A stretch of 64,000 nucleotides of DNA from Solibacillus ferritrahens (GTDB taxonomy: Bacteria; Bacillota; Bacilli; Bacillales_A; Planococcaceae), in contig NZ_JAXCLE010000002.1 of the NCBI RefSeq assembly GCF_037027585.1, positions 317,353 to 381,352 on the forward strand, given 5' to 3'. A program made the position numbers and the translations under genes. Shown here piece by piece: positions 7,736 to 16,558 of the stretch. Position 1 is the stretch's first letter, and the number at the start of each line of letters is the position of its first letter. The notes beneath the pieces were generated by a model that saw only the letters and a list, made by a program, of their open reading frames with translations, was not told the origin of the DNA and made no database searches.

Positions 7736-8776
7736 ATGTTGAAAAAGTTAAATGTTGCGGTAGTAGGAGCAACTGGGGCAGTTGGTACAAAAATGATGGA
7801 GAAATTAGTGGAACGTAAATTTCCGATTGCATCTATTAAATTTTTAGCCTCTGCTCGTTCGGCAGGTAATAAAATAGAATTCAACGGTGAAACATATACA
7901 ATAGAAGAAGCAAAACCGGAAAGCTTTGAAGGTATTGATATTGCTTTATTTTCTGCAGGTGGCGCTGTTTCGGAGGCTTTGGCACCCGAAGCAGCAAAAC
8001 GCGGCGCAATTGTAATTGATAATACGAGCCACTTCCGTATGGATCCGGAAGTACCGCTTGTAGTACCTGAAGTAAATCGCCATGCATTAAAGACAATTCC
8101 TAAAGGGATTATAGCAAACCCAAACTGTTCGACAATTCAAATGGTCGCAGCATTACAGCCAATCCGTGAAAAGTTCGGCTTAACAAAAATTGTCGTATCG
8201 ACATATCAGGCTGTATCAGGTTCAGGTATAGCAGCGATTGAAGAATTGCGCGATCAAAGTACACAATGGGATGCAGGAAAAAACGTAGAAGCAAATGTTC
8301 TTCCTGTGAAATCCGATAAAAAGCATTATCCAATCGCTCGTAATGTCATTCCGCAAATTGATAAGTTTACGGATAATGGCTTTACATATGAAGAAATGAA
8401 AATGATTAACGAAACAAAAAAAATTATGGAAGCACCTGAATTAAAAGTTGCTGCTACTTGTGTCCGTGTTCCTGTCGTATCTGGCCACTCGGAATCAGTG
8501 TATATTGAGCTTGAGGAAGAAGCGACAGTACAGCAGATTTTCGACGTATTAAAAGATGCTCCAGGAATCGTTTTACAGGATGATACAGCACAGCAAGTTT
8601 ATCCTATGCCAATATTTGCAGAAAACGAAGAACCGACATTCGTTGGACGTATTCGCCAAGATTTGGACAATAAAAAAGGATTCCACTTATGGATTGTGTC
8701 AGATAACTTACTAAAAGGTGCTGCACTTAATTCAATTCAAATTGCAGAAGCTATGCTAGAGGATAACTTACTATAA
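7736..8776 (+). CDS. asd: Aspartate-semialdehyde dehydrogenase
   Basis: NADPH-dependent reduction of aspartyl-phosphate to aspartate semialdehyde, the branch-point intermediate for lysine, DPA, threonine and methionine. 346 residues, normal length. Nucleotide-binding GATGAVG is at residues 11-17, the catalytic cysteine is Cys131 in NPNCSTIQM, and the conserved C-terminal region RVPVVSGHSESVYIE carries the active-site histidine. AGGAGAG precedes ATG 7736. In B. subtilis the aspartokinase gene dapG sits between asd and dapA; here dapA follows only 15 bp after the stop, so the aspartokinase step must be encoded elsewhere. Confidence 0.97.
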   Translation: MLKKLNVAVVGATGAVGTKMMEKLVERKFPIASIKFLASARSAGNKIEFNGETYTIEEAKPESFEGIDIALFSAGGAVSEALAPEAAKRGAIVIDNTSHFRMDPEVPLVVPEVNRHALKTIPKGIIANPNCSTIQMVAALQPIREKFGLTKIVVSTYQAVSGSGIAAIEELRDQSTQWDAGKNVEANVLPVKSDKKHYPIARNVIPQIDKFTDNGFTYEEMKMINETKKIMEAPELKVAATCVRVPVVSGHSESVYIELEEEATVQQIFDVLKDAPGIVLQDDTAQQVYPMPIFAENEEPTFVGRIRQDLDNKKGFHLWIVSDNLLKGAALNSIQIAEAMLEDNLL

Positions 8777-8791
8777 GGGGAGGATTTAGTA

Positions 8792-9703
8792 ATGGATTTT
8801 GGACGAATTGGTACAGCGATGATTACACCGTTTAAAAAGGACGGCACGATTAATTATCCTGAATTAGAGCGAATTATTAACCATTTGATTGACAATGGCA
8901 CAGATTCAATTATCGCTTGTGGAACAACTTCAGAAAACCCAACGATGTCAACAGAGGAAAAAATTGAGGTCGTTCGTTTTACTGTGGAAAAAGTGGCAGG
9001 TCGTGTGCCTGTTATTGCAGGTACAGGAGATAATGAAACTGCCTATTCAATTATGATGACACATAAAGCTGAAGAAAATGGCGCAAATGGCATTATGCTC
9101 GTTACACCATATTATAACAAGCCAAACCAGCGCGGTATGTATGCTCACTTTGAAACTATTGCCAAGGAAACAACACTACCTATAATGCTATATAATGTAC
9201 CTGGTCGAACGGGTGCAAATATTTTAGCGGAAACAACTATTGCATTAAGCAAGGATGTACCGAATATTACATGCATTAAAGAAGCGAGCGGCAATTTAGA
9301 TCAAATGGGTGATATTATTGAAAATGTCGATTCGGATTTCTTCGTATACTCAGGAGATGACGGGTTGACGTTACCATTACTTGCAATCGGCGGTCGTGGC
9401 ATCATATCAGTTGCTTCACATGTAGTCGGAAAAGATATGCAGCAAATGATTCGTGCTTTTGAAGAAGGTCGTCATCAGGAAGCTGCCCAGATTCACCGTG
9501 CCTTACTACCACTAGTCCGTGCATTATTTGCACAGCCTAATCCATCACCAATTAAGTATGCAATGACAAAATTAGGCTTTGATACATTAGATGTTCGAAT
9601 GCCAATGATGGAAATGCTACCTGAAGAAAAAGCTGCATTTGATGAAATTTGGAATACGTATCAGGCAAAAGCAGAACAGTTCCGCGCTCTACAAACAAAC
9701 TAA
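8792..9703 (+). CDS. dapA: 4-hydroxy-tetrahydrodipicolinate synthase
   Basis: Condenses pyruvate with aspartate semialdehyde; its product is the substrate of DpaAB and the first lysine/diaminopimelate intermediate. 303 residues, slightly longer than the 290 of B. subtilis. Schiff-base lysine K163 in CIKEASGN, catalytic Tyr134 in LYNVPGRTG, and the substrate loop CGTTSENPT at 43-51 (most homologues have GTTGES, so one Gly-to-Ser change). GGGGAGGA precedes ATG 8792. It is the last gene of the DPA/lysine cluster and is followed by a strong terminator. Confidence 0.97.
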   Translation: MDFGRIGTAMITPFKKDGTINYPELERIINHLIDNGTDSIIACGTTSENPTMSTEEKIEVVRFTVEKVAGRVPVIAGTGDNETAYSIMMTHKAEENGANGIMLVTPYYNKPNQRGMYAHFETIAKETTLPIMLYNVPGRTGANILAETTIALSKDVPNITCIKEASGNLDQMGDIIENVDSDFFVYSGDDGLTLPLLAIGGRGIISVASHVVGKDMQQMIRAFEEGRHQEAAQIHRALLPLVRALFAQPNPSPIKYAMTKLGFDTLDVRMPMMEMLPEEKAAFDEIWNTYQAKAEQFRALQTN

Positions 9704-9710
9704 TAAGTAA

Positions 9711-9750
9711 ACAACCACTACTTTCAAAAGGAGGTAGTGGTTGTTTTTTT
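9711..9750 (+). terminator. Rho-independent terminator of dapA
   Basis: ACAACCACTAC (9711-9721) pairs with GTAGTGGTTGT (9734-9744), followed by a T-run. It ends the dpa-asd-dapA unit. Confidence 0.92.
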
Positions 9751-9946
9751 ATAAGTAATATAAATCGATTAGAACGCACAATATGTTATATTGAGAATAA
9801 CAAACTCTTTAGGCACTGTAATAGTTTTAGTTTTACATATTTTTCATAAAAAAGATAAAATCACTTTTTTATTTGTACTAACGACATTCTCACCGTATAA
9901 TGAAGTTTAAGTGGTTGCTGTTCGGAACAATTTAGGAGGAAATAAA

Positions 9947-11614
9947 GTGACAAAAACAAAAAATGAACTAATCCGTGTCATTCCATTAGGTGGAGTTGGC
10001 GAAATCGGAAAATCAATGTATGTAATAGAAATCGATGAAGAGCTATTCGTAGTAGACAGTGGGCTCATGTTCCCAGAGGACGAAATGCTGGGCATAGATA
10101 TTGTAATTCCAGATATTACTTATTTAGAGGAAAACAAAGATCGCGTAAAAGGCATTTTCCTTACGCACGGACATGAAGATGCAATTGGATCGATTGCGTA
10201 TGTATTGAAAAAGGTAAAGGCACCTGTGTACGGGTCTAAATTAACAATTGCACTGGCAAAAGAGCATTTAAAAGAATTGCCGGCACCATATCAGGTGAAA
10301 TTCTTTGAAGTAACGAGCAATAGCCGTATGAACTTTAATTCAACGTATGTGACATTCTTCCATACGACACATAGTATTCCTGATTCTTTAGGTATTGTGT
10401 TCCATACTTCCGAAGGGGCAATCGTTCATACTGGTGAATTTAAATTTGACCAATCGGCAACAGGCAAGTTTAAGCCGGATTTAGCGAAAATGGCGATGCT
10501 TGGAGAAGAAGGCGTCTTTATGCTTTTATCGGAGTCTATTGAAGCAGAACGCCCAGGCTATACAACAAGTGAAGCGGTTGTTGCAGAAGAATTGCAAAAA
10601 ACGTTCCACTCGGCACCAGGCAGAATTATAGTAGCACTATATGCTTCCAATTTCATTCGTATTCAGCAGGTATTTAAACAAGCTGCTTCATCGCACCGAA
10701 AAGTTGCAGTAGTAGGGAAATCTTTGGAGAAAATTGTCGATATCGGGGTTAACTTAGGATATTTGGAAGTGGACGATGAAATCATTGTGCCAGTAAATGA
10801 AATCCATAAATATCAGGACGATGAAATCATTGTGATGGCAACAGGCAATAAAGGCGAGCCACTTGATGCACTTGATAAAATTGTCCGTAAACATCACCGA
10901 GATATTAAAATAAAAAATACAGATACAGTATTAATTACATTCACACCTTCACCAAGCATGGAAGTGCAGATGTACAATACAATGAACCAGCTTGCAAAAG
11001 CGGGCGCAAACGTCATGACTTCAAATAAGAAAGTACATGTATCGGGTCACGGTAGTGCAGAAGATTTAAAATTAATGCTTAACTTTATGAAGCCTAAATA
11101 CTTTGTGCCAATTCAAGGAGAGTACCGTATGCTAATTGCGCACTCTAAGTTGGCGCAACAAGTAGGTTTACAAAAGTCACAAATTTTCATCGCGGATAAA
11201 GGCGATATTATCGAATACAAAAACGGTAAAATGCGCATGACAGGCCGTGTACAAGCCGGAAATGTTCTGATTGACGGAATTGGAGTAGGCGATGTAGGAA
11301 ATATCGTACTACGTGATCGTAAGTTACTTTCTCAAGATGGAATTTTTATTGTCGTTGTGACACTGAACCGTGCACAGAAGAAAATTGCATCAGGTCCGGA
11401 AATTTTATCACGTGGATTTGTTTATGTGCGTGAGTCAGAGCAGTTAATGGAAGAAGCGGCTGACATGGCACGTGAAGTAATTGAAAAATACGTTGGCAAA
11501 GAAACGTTTGAATGGACGAATATTAAACAGGAAATACGAGATACATTAAATCAATACTTATTCCAAAAAACAAAGCGTCGTCCGATGATCATTCCAATTA
11601 TTATGGAATATTAA
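9947..11614 (+). CDS. rnjB: Ribonuclease J2
   Basis: Metallo-beta-lactamase/beta-CASP ribonuclease of the RNase J family, 555 residues, the exact length of B. subtilis RNase J2. The metal motif at residues 74-79 reads HGHEDA, where RNase J1 has HGHEDH; loss of that histidine fits the low intrinsic activity known for J2, which works in complex with J1. The beta-CASP core and the C-terminal domain ending KRRPMIIPIIMEY are intact. GTG 9947 is preferred over the upstream GTG 9911 because TTAGGAGG lies eight bases before it. The position after dapA matches ymfA/rnjB in B. subtilis; the next gene there, tepA, is missing here. Confidence 0.95.
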   Translation: MTKTKNELIRVIPLGGVGEIGKSMYVIEIDEELFVVDSGLMFPEDEMLGIDIVIPDITYLEENKDRVKGIFLTHGHEDAIGSIAYVLKKVKAPVYGSKLTIALAKEHLKELPAPYQVKFFEVTSNSRMNFNSTYVTFFHTTHSIPDSLGIVFHTSEGAIVHTGEFKFDQSATGKFKPDLAKMAMLGEEGVFMLLSESIEAERPGYTTSEAVVAEELQKTFHSAPGRIIVALYASNFIRIQQVFKQAASSHRKVAVVGKSLEKIVDIGVNLGYLEVDDEIIVPVNEIHKYQDDEIIVMATGNKGEPLDALDKIVRKHHRDIKIKNTDTVLITFTPSPSMEVQMYNTMNQLAKAGANVMTSNKKVHVSGHGSAEDLKLMLNFMKPKYFVPIQGEYRMLIAHSKLAQQVGLQKSQIFIADKGDIIEYKNGKMRMTGRVQAGNVLIDGIGVGDVGNIVLRDRKLLSQDGIFIVVVTLNRAQKKIASGPEILSRGFVYVRESEQLMEEAADMAREVIEKYVGKETFEWTNIKQEIRDTLNQYLFQKTKRRPMIIPIIMEY

Positions 11615-11684
11615 TCAATTCAATTACACAATGGCGTAATTGCGTCAGTTTGTTTGAAGGCAGTGCAAGCTGCTGAATGAAGAT

Positions 11685-11725
11685 AAAAAGGGTTTTCTTA
11701 CTATTTGCGTGAGAAAACCCTTTTT
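11685..11725 (+). terminator. Rho-independent terminator of rnjB
   Basis: AAAAAGGGTTTTCT (11685-11698) and AGAAAACCCTTTTT (11712-11725) form a 14-bp stem that ends in its own T-run. The complementary A-run makes it possibly active on both strands. Confidence 0.9.
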
Positions 11726-11854
11726 CTAACTTAATTTCAGTACGATCCTAGCAAAAGACGAAGGATATGATGAAATTACTATAGGGAAAATGGAAGCCAA
11801 ATGTATAAGTTCGGCGTTTATCATTAGGAACAACTTGAAGTAGGTGAACATCAA

Positions 11855-14137
11855 TTGGAAAGAAAGAGAAATATTAAATCAAAACCAAAAGCAAAGCCAT
11901 CCTTAAAAGCAAAGAGTAAAGAGGAAATGCATCCACTTGCATATGAAATTATCGGAGTGCTGCTGATCGCCATAGCTATTATCGAGTTTTTAGAATTTGG
12001 TCTGGTTGGTAGATGGCTCCATTCATTGGCGATGTTTTTCTTTGGGAATTTGCATTTCATTATTCCGTTACTATGCTTTTTAGTCGCAGGAATGTTAATG
12101 GTAAAACGACGTGGAGTCGCTTTTAATACCCGTGTTGTTTATGGAGTGCTTTTTGTCGGGGCAAGCTTAACGATATTTAGTCATGGCTTGTTATTTGAAC
12201 AATTACTTGCCACAAATACGTTGCTGTCAAATTCGGTATTAAAGGAAACTTGGAGAATACTAATCAGTATGGAGGGCATTACGAATCGTAGTAACTCTCT
12301 TGGCGGTGGCATGATTGGCGGGATTTTATTTAGTATGTTCCATGTGCTGTTTGATGCATCGGGTACAAAAATTGCCGCATTCGTATTAATGGCAATTGGT
12401 TTTATTTTGATTACCGGTAAAGCACTCGTTCCGTTACTAATGGAAAAAGCACCAGATATTAAGAGCACATTGAAAAGAACGAAACGAAGCAAATTAAGTA
12501 AGGCAAATGCCGAAAGCAAAAAAAAAGTTCGACGTTCTAATGTAGAGCCACCCATGGAAGAAGAAGATGCCGCGGATTTGGAACAACTAATTATTACAGC
12601 CGCACCAGTCCGACAGGAGCCGATTATTTCAAATTTTGTGGAGCAAGTAAAACAAGAGAAACAAAAAGACATCGATGTGGAAGAAGTACCATTGAGTGAG
12701 CCGATTATTAGTATGGAGTCCAATACAGATCAAACGTATATGCTGCCATCCCTTCAATTATTAAATGCACCGCCTGAACACGATCAAAGTGGGGAATATT
12801 CGGTCATTCAAATGAACGCTAAAAAGCTGGAACAAACTTTTTTAAGCTTCGGTGTAAAAGCAAAAGTTACGCAAGTCCATTTAGGACCGGCAGTAACAAA
12901 ATATGAGGTTTTGCCAGATACAGGCGTGAAAGTAAGTAAAATAGTTGGTCTGCAGGATGATTTAGCACTCGCGCTAGCTGCAAAGGATATTCGGATTGAA
13001 GCGCCGATACCCGGAAAGTCTGCCATTGGGATAGAAGTTCCAAACAGTGAAGTTGCTATGGTCACGTTACGTGAAGTAATTGAAGCAAACGAACAAGTAA
13101 AAGTAGGCTCAAAGTTGTTCGTTAGTTTAGGCCGGGATGTCACAGGTCAATCCATTTCCGCTGAATTGAATAAAATGCCACATTTACTCGTTGCTGGTTC
13201 TACAGGTAGTGGTAAAAGTGTATGTATTAATGGCATTATTATATCGGTGTTAATGCGTGCTAAGCCAAGCGAAGTGAAAATGATGATGATTGATCCAAAA
13301 ATGGTAGAGCTCAGTGTGTACAATGGGATTCCACATTTATTGGCCCCTGTTGTAACTGATGCAAGAAAAGCTGCCCAAGCATTGCAAAAAGTAGTTTCGG
13401 AAATGGAACGCCGCTATGATTTATTTTCGCACTCGGGTACAAGAAATATCGAAGGCTATAATGATTTCATTGAGATGAACAATGAAGGGTTGTCTGAAAA
13501 ACAGCCAAAACTACCGTATATTGTCGTTATTGTGGATGAGCTGGCAGACTTAATGATGGTCGCTTCTAGTGAAGTGGAGGACGCAATTACAAGGCTTGCA
13601 CAAATGGCCCGAGCTGCAGGAATCCATCTTATCATTGCTACGCAACGACCATCTGTAGATGTTATTACTGGAATAATAAAAGCCAATATCCCATCACGAA
13701 TTGCATTTGCCGTTTCTTCCGCAGTAGATTCACGGACGATTTTGGATATGGGTGGTGCTGAACGTTTGCTTGGACGAGGGGATATGCTGTACTTACCAGC
13801 AGGTGCATCCAAGCCAGTACGTGTTCAAGGGGCTTTTGTAAGTGATCAGGAAGTGGAAAAAGTGATAGGAAGTGTCATCCAGCAGCAAAAAGCACAGTAC
13901 GAGGAAGCAATGATTCCTACAGATGAACCGATAATAGATGCAATGGATGAAACCGATGAATTATATGATGATGCAGTTCAACTTGTAATGGAAATGCAAA
14001 CCGCATCTGTCTCTTTATTGCAGCGCCGATTTAGAATCGGATACTCACGGGCTGCGCGAATTGTCGATCAAATGGAACAGCGCGGCATCGTAGGACCACC
14101 AGAAGGAAGCAAACCACGTCAAGTTTTAAAGTATTAG
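11855..14137 (+). CDS. spoIIIE: DNA translocase SpoIIIE (FtsK family)
   Basis: Septal DNA pump that moves the chromosome into the forespore and clears trapped DNA at division. 760 residues. An N-terminal membrane domain has four or five hydrophobic segments (about residues 28-200), followed by a charged linker (KRTKRSKLSK..., then acidic). The motor domain has Walker A GSTGSGKSVC near residue 450 and Walker B VIVDELADLM near 556. The C-terminal winged-helix gamma domain starts near 690 and ends RGIVGPPEGSKPRQVLKY. Start is TTG 11855 behind TAGGTGA. SpoIIIE is preferred over SftA/FtsK because of its place between rnjB and ymfC. Confidence 0.95.
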   Translation: MERKRNIKSKPKAKPSLKAKSKEEMHPLAYEIIGVLLIAIAIIEFLEFGLVGRWLHSLAMFFFGNLHFIIPLLCFLVAGMLMVKRRGVAFNTRVVYGVLFVGASLTIFSHGLLFEQLLATNTLLSNSVLKETWRILISMEGITNRSNSLGGGMIGGILFSMFHVLFDASGTKIAAFVLMAIGFILITGKALVPLLMEKAPDIKSTLKRTKRSKLSKANAESKKKVRRSNVEPPMEEEDAADLEQLIITAAPVRQEPIISNFVEQVKQEKQKDIDVEEVPLSEPIISMESNTDQTYMLPSLQLLNAPPEHDQSGEYSVIQMNAKKLEQTFLSFGVKAKVTQVHLGPAVTKYEVLPDTGVKVSKIVGLQDDLALALAAKDIRIEAPIPGKSAIGIEVPNSEVAMVTLREVIEANEQVKVGSKLFVSLGRDVTGQSISAELNKMPHLLVAGSTGSGKSVCINGIIISVLMRAKPSEVKMMMIDPKMVELSVYNGIPHLLAPVVTDARKAAQALQKVVSEMERRYDLFSHSGTRNIEGYNDFIEMNNEGLSEKQPKLPYIVVIVDELADLMMVASSEVEDAITRLAQMARAAGIHLIIATQRPSVDVITGIIKANIPSRIAFAVSSAVDSRTILDMGGAERLLGRGDMLYLPAGASKPVRVQGAFVSDQEVEKVIGSVIQQQKAQYEEAMIPTDEPIIDAMDETDELYDDAVQLVMEMQTASVSLLQRRFRIGYSRAARIVDQMEQRGIVGPPEGSKPRQVLKY

Positions 14138-14304
14138 AAAGCCCGTTATAACGGACTATTTCAATATTTCTGAATATATCATTTTCTATAAGTTTTCAAA
14201 TAAATTCGCTAAATTTTCACAATAACATAACACATTTAAAGAAATATGTTTTCTTTTTACGGTGAAAGTGTTATATTATTCACGAATTAGTAGGAATGTT
14301 GTAC

Positions 14305-14318
14305 ATCAGATGTCTGAT
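14305..14318. promoter_or_regulatory. Palindromic candidate operator upstream of ymfC
   Basis: ATCAGATGTCTGAT is a 14-bp site with 6-bp inverted arms ATCAGA/TCTGAT. It lies 25 bp before the ymfC start and downstream of a TTATATT -10-like sequence at about 14270. Position and symmetry fit autoregulation by the GntR/UTRA protein encoded next. No second copy was found before nupN. Confidence 0.55.
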
Positions 14319-14343
14319 CTCTATGTTATGGTGGTGATACTAA

Positions 14344-15072
14344 ATGACAATTAAAGCGGATCATCGTCATCTATACTTACAAGTTATTGACCGTTTAAAA
14401 TCAGATATAGATAAAGGGATTTATTGTGAAAACGAAAAATTACCTTCTGAATTTGAACTTTCAAAAACACTCGGAGTAAGTCGTGCAACGCTTCGTGAAG
14501 CACTTCGACTGTTAGAAGAAGAAAATATCATAGTCCGTCGTCATGGAGTAGGAACATTTGTAAATCCAAAGCCAGTATTTTCATCAGGCATTGAACAATT
14601 ATCGAGTGTATCATCTATGATAGAAAACGCTGGGATGAAGCCGGGCACAATTTTTATTAGTGCAAAGGAAGAAACGGCAACGGAAGATGATGTGGAACGC
14701 TTCCAAACGGACATTGATGACAATGTTATCACGATTGAACGTGTAAGGACGGCAGACAATGAGCCAGTTGTCTACTGTGTAGACAAAGTACCGGCAAGTT
14801 TACTGCCAAAAGAATTTATAAGTGATCAAAACGTTTCAATATTTTCGGCATTAGAGCAAACTGGTGCCATCCGTGTCGCATATGCGGTGACCTATATTGA
14901 TCCTGTAGGCTTCCATGATGAAGTATCGCCGATATTAAAATGTGGCCCGGAAACATCTTTACTTGTATTGAAACAGCTACACTATGACGAAAGTGATCGT
15001 GTAGTGCTTTATTCAAAAAATTATTTCAGAGCTGACAAATTTAGTTTCCATGTAGTACGAAAACGGGTGTAG
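14344..15072 (+). CDS. ymfC: GntR/UTRA transcriptional regulator
   Basis: 242-residue regulator. The N-terminal GntR winged helix (residues 1-75) contains the recognition helix KTLGVSRATLREALRLLEEENI and the wing RRHGVGTFV; it is followed by a UTRA effector-binding domain of HutC type. GGTGGTGAT precedes ATG 14344. In Bacillus this gene also follows spoIIIE, and the nucleoside ABC importer lies immediately downstream, 61 bp from its stop. I infer control of the importer and of itself, with a nucleoside or derivative as possible ligand; neither is shown by sequence. Confidence 0.9.
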   Translation: MTIKADHRHLYLQVIDRLKSDIDKGIYCENEKLPSEFELSKTLGVSRATLREALRLLEEENIIVRRHGVGTFVNPKPVFSSGIEQLSSVSSMIENAGMKPGTIFISAKEETATEDDVERFQTDIDDNVITIERVRTADNEPVVYCVDKVPASLLPKEFISDQNVSIFSALEQTGAIRVAYAVTYIDPVGFHDEVSPILKCGPETSLLVLKQLHYDESDRVVLYSKNYFRADKFSFHVVRKRV

Positions 15073-15133
15073 AACAATAATTTCTATTATTTAATTCCTG
15101 CTAATATCAATTACCTTTGAGGGGGACTCATTA

Positions 15134-16240
15134 ATGAAAAAGCGTAAATTTGGTTTATTAATTTCATCTGTAGTAGCAACTGGAGCAATCTTAGCTGCAT
15201 GTGGTACCGACGAAGAAAAAACGGATTCAAAAGACACTTCAAACAATGATACTGGTTCTGAAACAAACACTGGTTCTGGCGACGATGTATTTTCTATCGC
15301 AATGGTAACGGATGTTGGTGGCGTTGACGACAAATCATTCAACCAATCAGCTTGGGAAGGTGTTCAGAAGTTTGGTGCTGACAACGGCTTATCTAAAGGT
15401 AACGGTGGTTTCGATTACTTACAGTCACAATCAGATGCTGATTACAATACAAACTTAAACAACTTATTACGCCGTGACTTCGATTTAGTATTCGGTGTTG
15501 GTTTCATGATGGCTGACGCAATGTTAGAAGTAGCAAATGAAAATCCAGATTCACAATTAGCATTAATTGACTCTGCTGACGTAACTGCGCCTAACTTAGT
15601 GAATATTCTTTTCAAAGAGCAAGAAGGTGCATACTTAGCGGGTGTAGTTGCCGCTGAAATGTCTCAAACAGGTAAAATTGGTTTCGTTGGTGGCGTTGAC
15701 ATCCCAGTAATTAACCGCTTCCACGCTGGATTTGTTGAAGGTGCAAAAGCAGTTAACCCGGATATCGAAATTCAAGTAAACTATACAGGTGCATTTGATG
15801 ATGCTTCAAAAGGTAAAATTGCTGCAAACTCTATGTACTCTTCAGGCGTAGATATTATCTTCCACGCTGCTGGTGGTACAGGTAACGGTGTATTCTCTGA
15901 AGCAAAAGAACGTAAAGCAAAAGACAAAAATGCAAACGTATGGGTAATTGGTGTAGATGCTGACCAGTACGCTGAGGGTCAAGTAGATAGTTCAACAAAC
16001 ATCACATTAACTTCTATGTTAAAAGGTGTTAACAACGCAGTAGTTGATGTAGCTAAACAAGCTAAAGAAGGTAACTTCCCAGGCGGCGAAACAATCGTTT
16101 ACGGTTTAGCTGAAGATGGTGTTGGCTTAGCAGATTCTCGTGGTGCAATTCCACAAGATGTAATGGATAAAGTAGAAGAATATAAAGAAAAAATTGCTTC
16201 AGGTGAAATTACAGTTTCTGAAGAAAAACCAAAACAATAA
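15134..16240 (+). CDS. nupN: BMP-family nucleoside-binding lipoprotein (NupN-like)
   Basis: Extracytoplasmic substrate-binding lipoprotein of a nucleoside ABC importer (BMP/PnrA family), 368 residues. Signal peptide with lipobox LAAC and lipidated Cys23, then an acidic Ser/Thr/Asp/Gly linker (about 25-50), then the BMP fold beginning FSIAMVTDVGGVDDKSFNQS. GAGGGGGA precedes ATG 15134. Codon choice and the strong start suggest high expression. A hairpin terminator separates it from the ATPase gene, a common way to make more binding protein than transporter. B. subtilis NupN is linked to guanosine uptake; the exact ligand here is inferred. Confidence 0.93.
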   Translation: MKKRKFGLLISSVVATGAILAACGTDEEKTDSKDTSNNDTGSETNTGSGDDVFSIAMVTDVGGVDDKSFNQSAWEGVQKFGADNGLSKGNGGFDYLQSQSDADYNTNLNNLLRRDFDLVFGVGFMMADAMLEVANENPDSQLALIDSADVTAPNLVNILFKEQEGAYLAGVVAAEMSQTGKIGFVGGVDIPVINRFHAGFVEGAKAVNPDIEIQVNYTGAFDDASKGKIAANSMYSSGVDIIFHAAGGTGNGVFSEAKERKAKDKNANVWVIGVDADQYAEGQVDSSTNITLTSMLKGVNNAVVDVAKQAKEGNFPGGETIVYGLAEDGVGLADSRGAIPQDVMDKVEEYKEKIASGEITVSEEKPKQ

Positions 16241-16258
16241 TATACACTTTAACGGAGT

Positions 16259-16295
16259 AATCATCATGGGGGAATTATTCCCCTATGATGATTTT
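16259..16295 (+). terminator. Intra-operon terminator after nupN
   Basis: AATCATCAT...GGGG pairs with CCCC...ATGATGATT in a long stem followed by TTTTC. It lies 18 bp after the nupN stop, while the three remaining transporter genes continue beyond it, so it probably attenuates rather than ends expression. Confidence 0.85.
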
Positions 16296-16558
16296 CTACT
16301 GTATACAATAATTTTAAATATTCTGCAAAGTATGATTTATATTAACGGAAATTTCATAATTGTGGAAATTGTAAAAATGTAAGCGTTCTATTCCAATATA
16401 ATAATGAAAAAGATATAATTGTTATGATATCGAATGGTATAATTGGAATAAAAGGTTGGAATAAAAGTTAATAGATGAAAGATTTTGTAAAAAATCTTTC
16501 ATGTGTTAATTTCAAAAAAATTTTTTAAAATATAAATAAGCCTAAGGGAGTGAGTCTT
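16296..16558 (+). other. AT-rich nupN-nupO gap with a second hairpin
   Basis: Very AT-rich spacer of about 260 bp. It contains TTGGAATAAAA twice in close succession (near 16444 and 16457) and a hairpin TGAAAGATTTT/AAAATCTTTCA near 16476-16503. No open frame of interest and no known riboswitch pattern was recognised. Confidence 0.5.
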
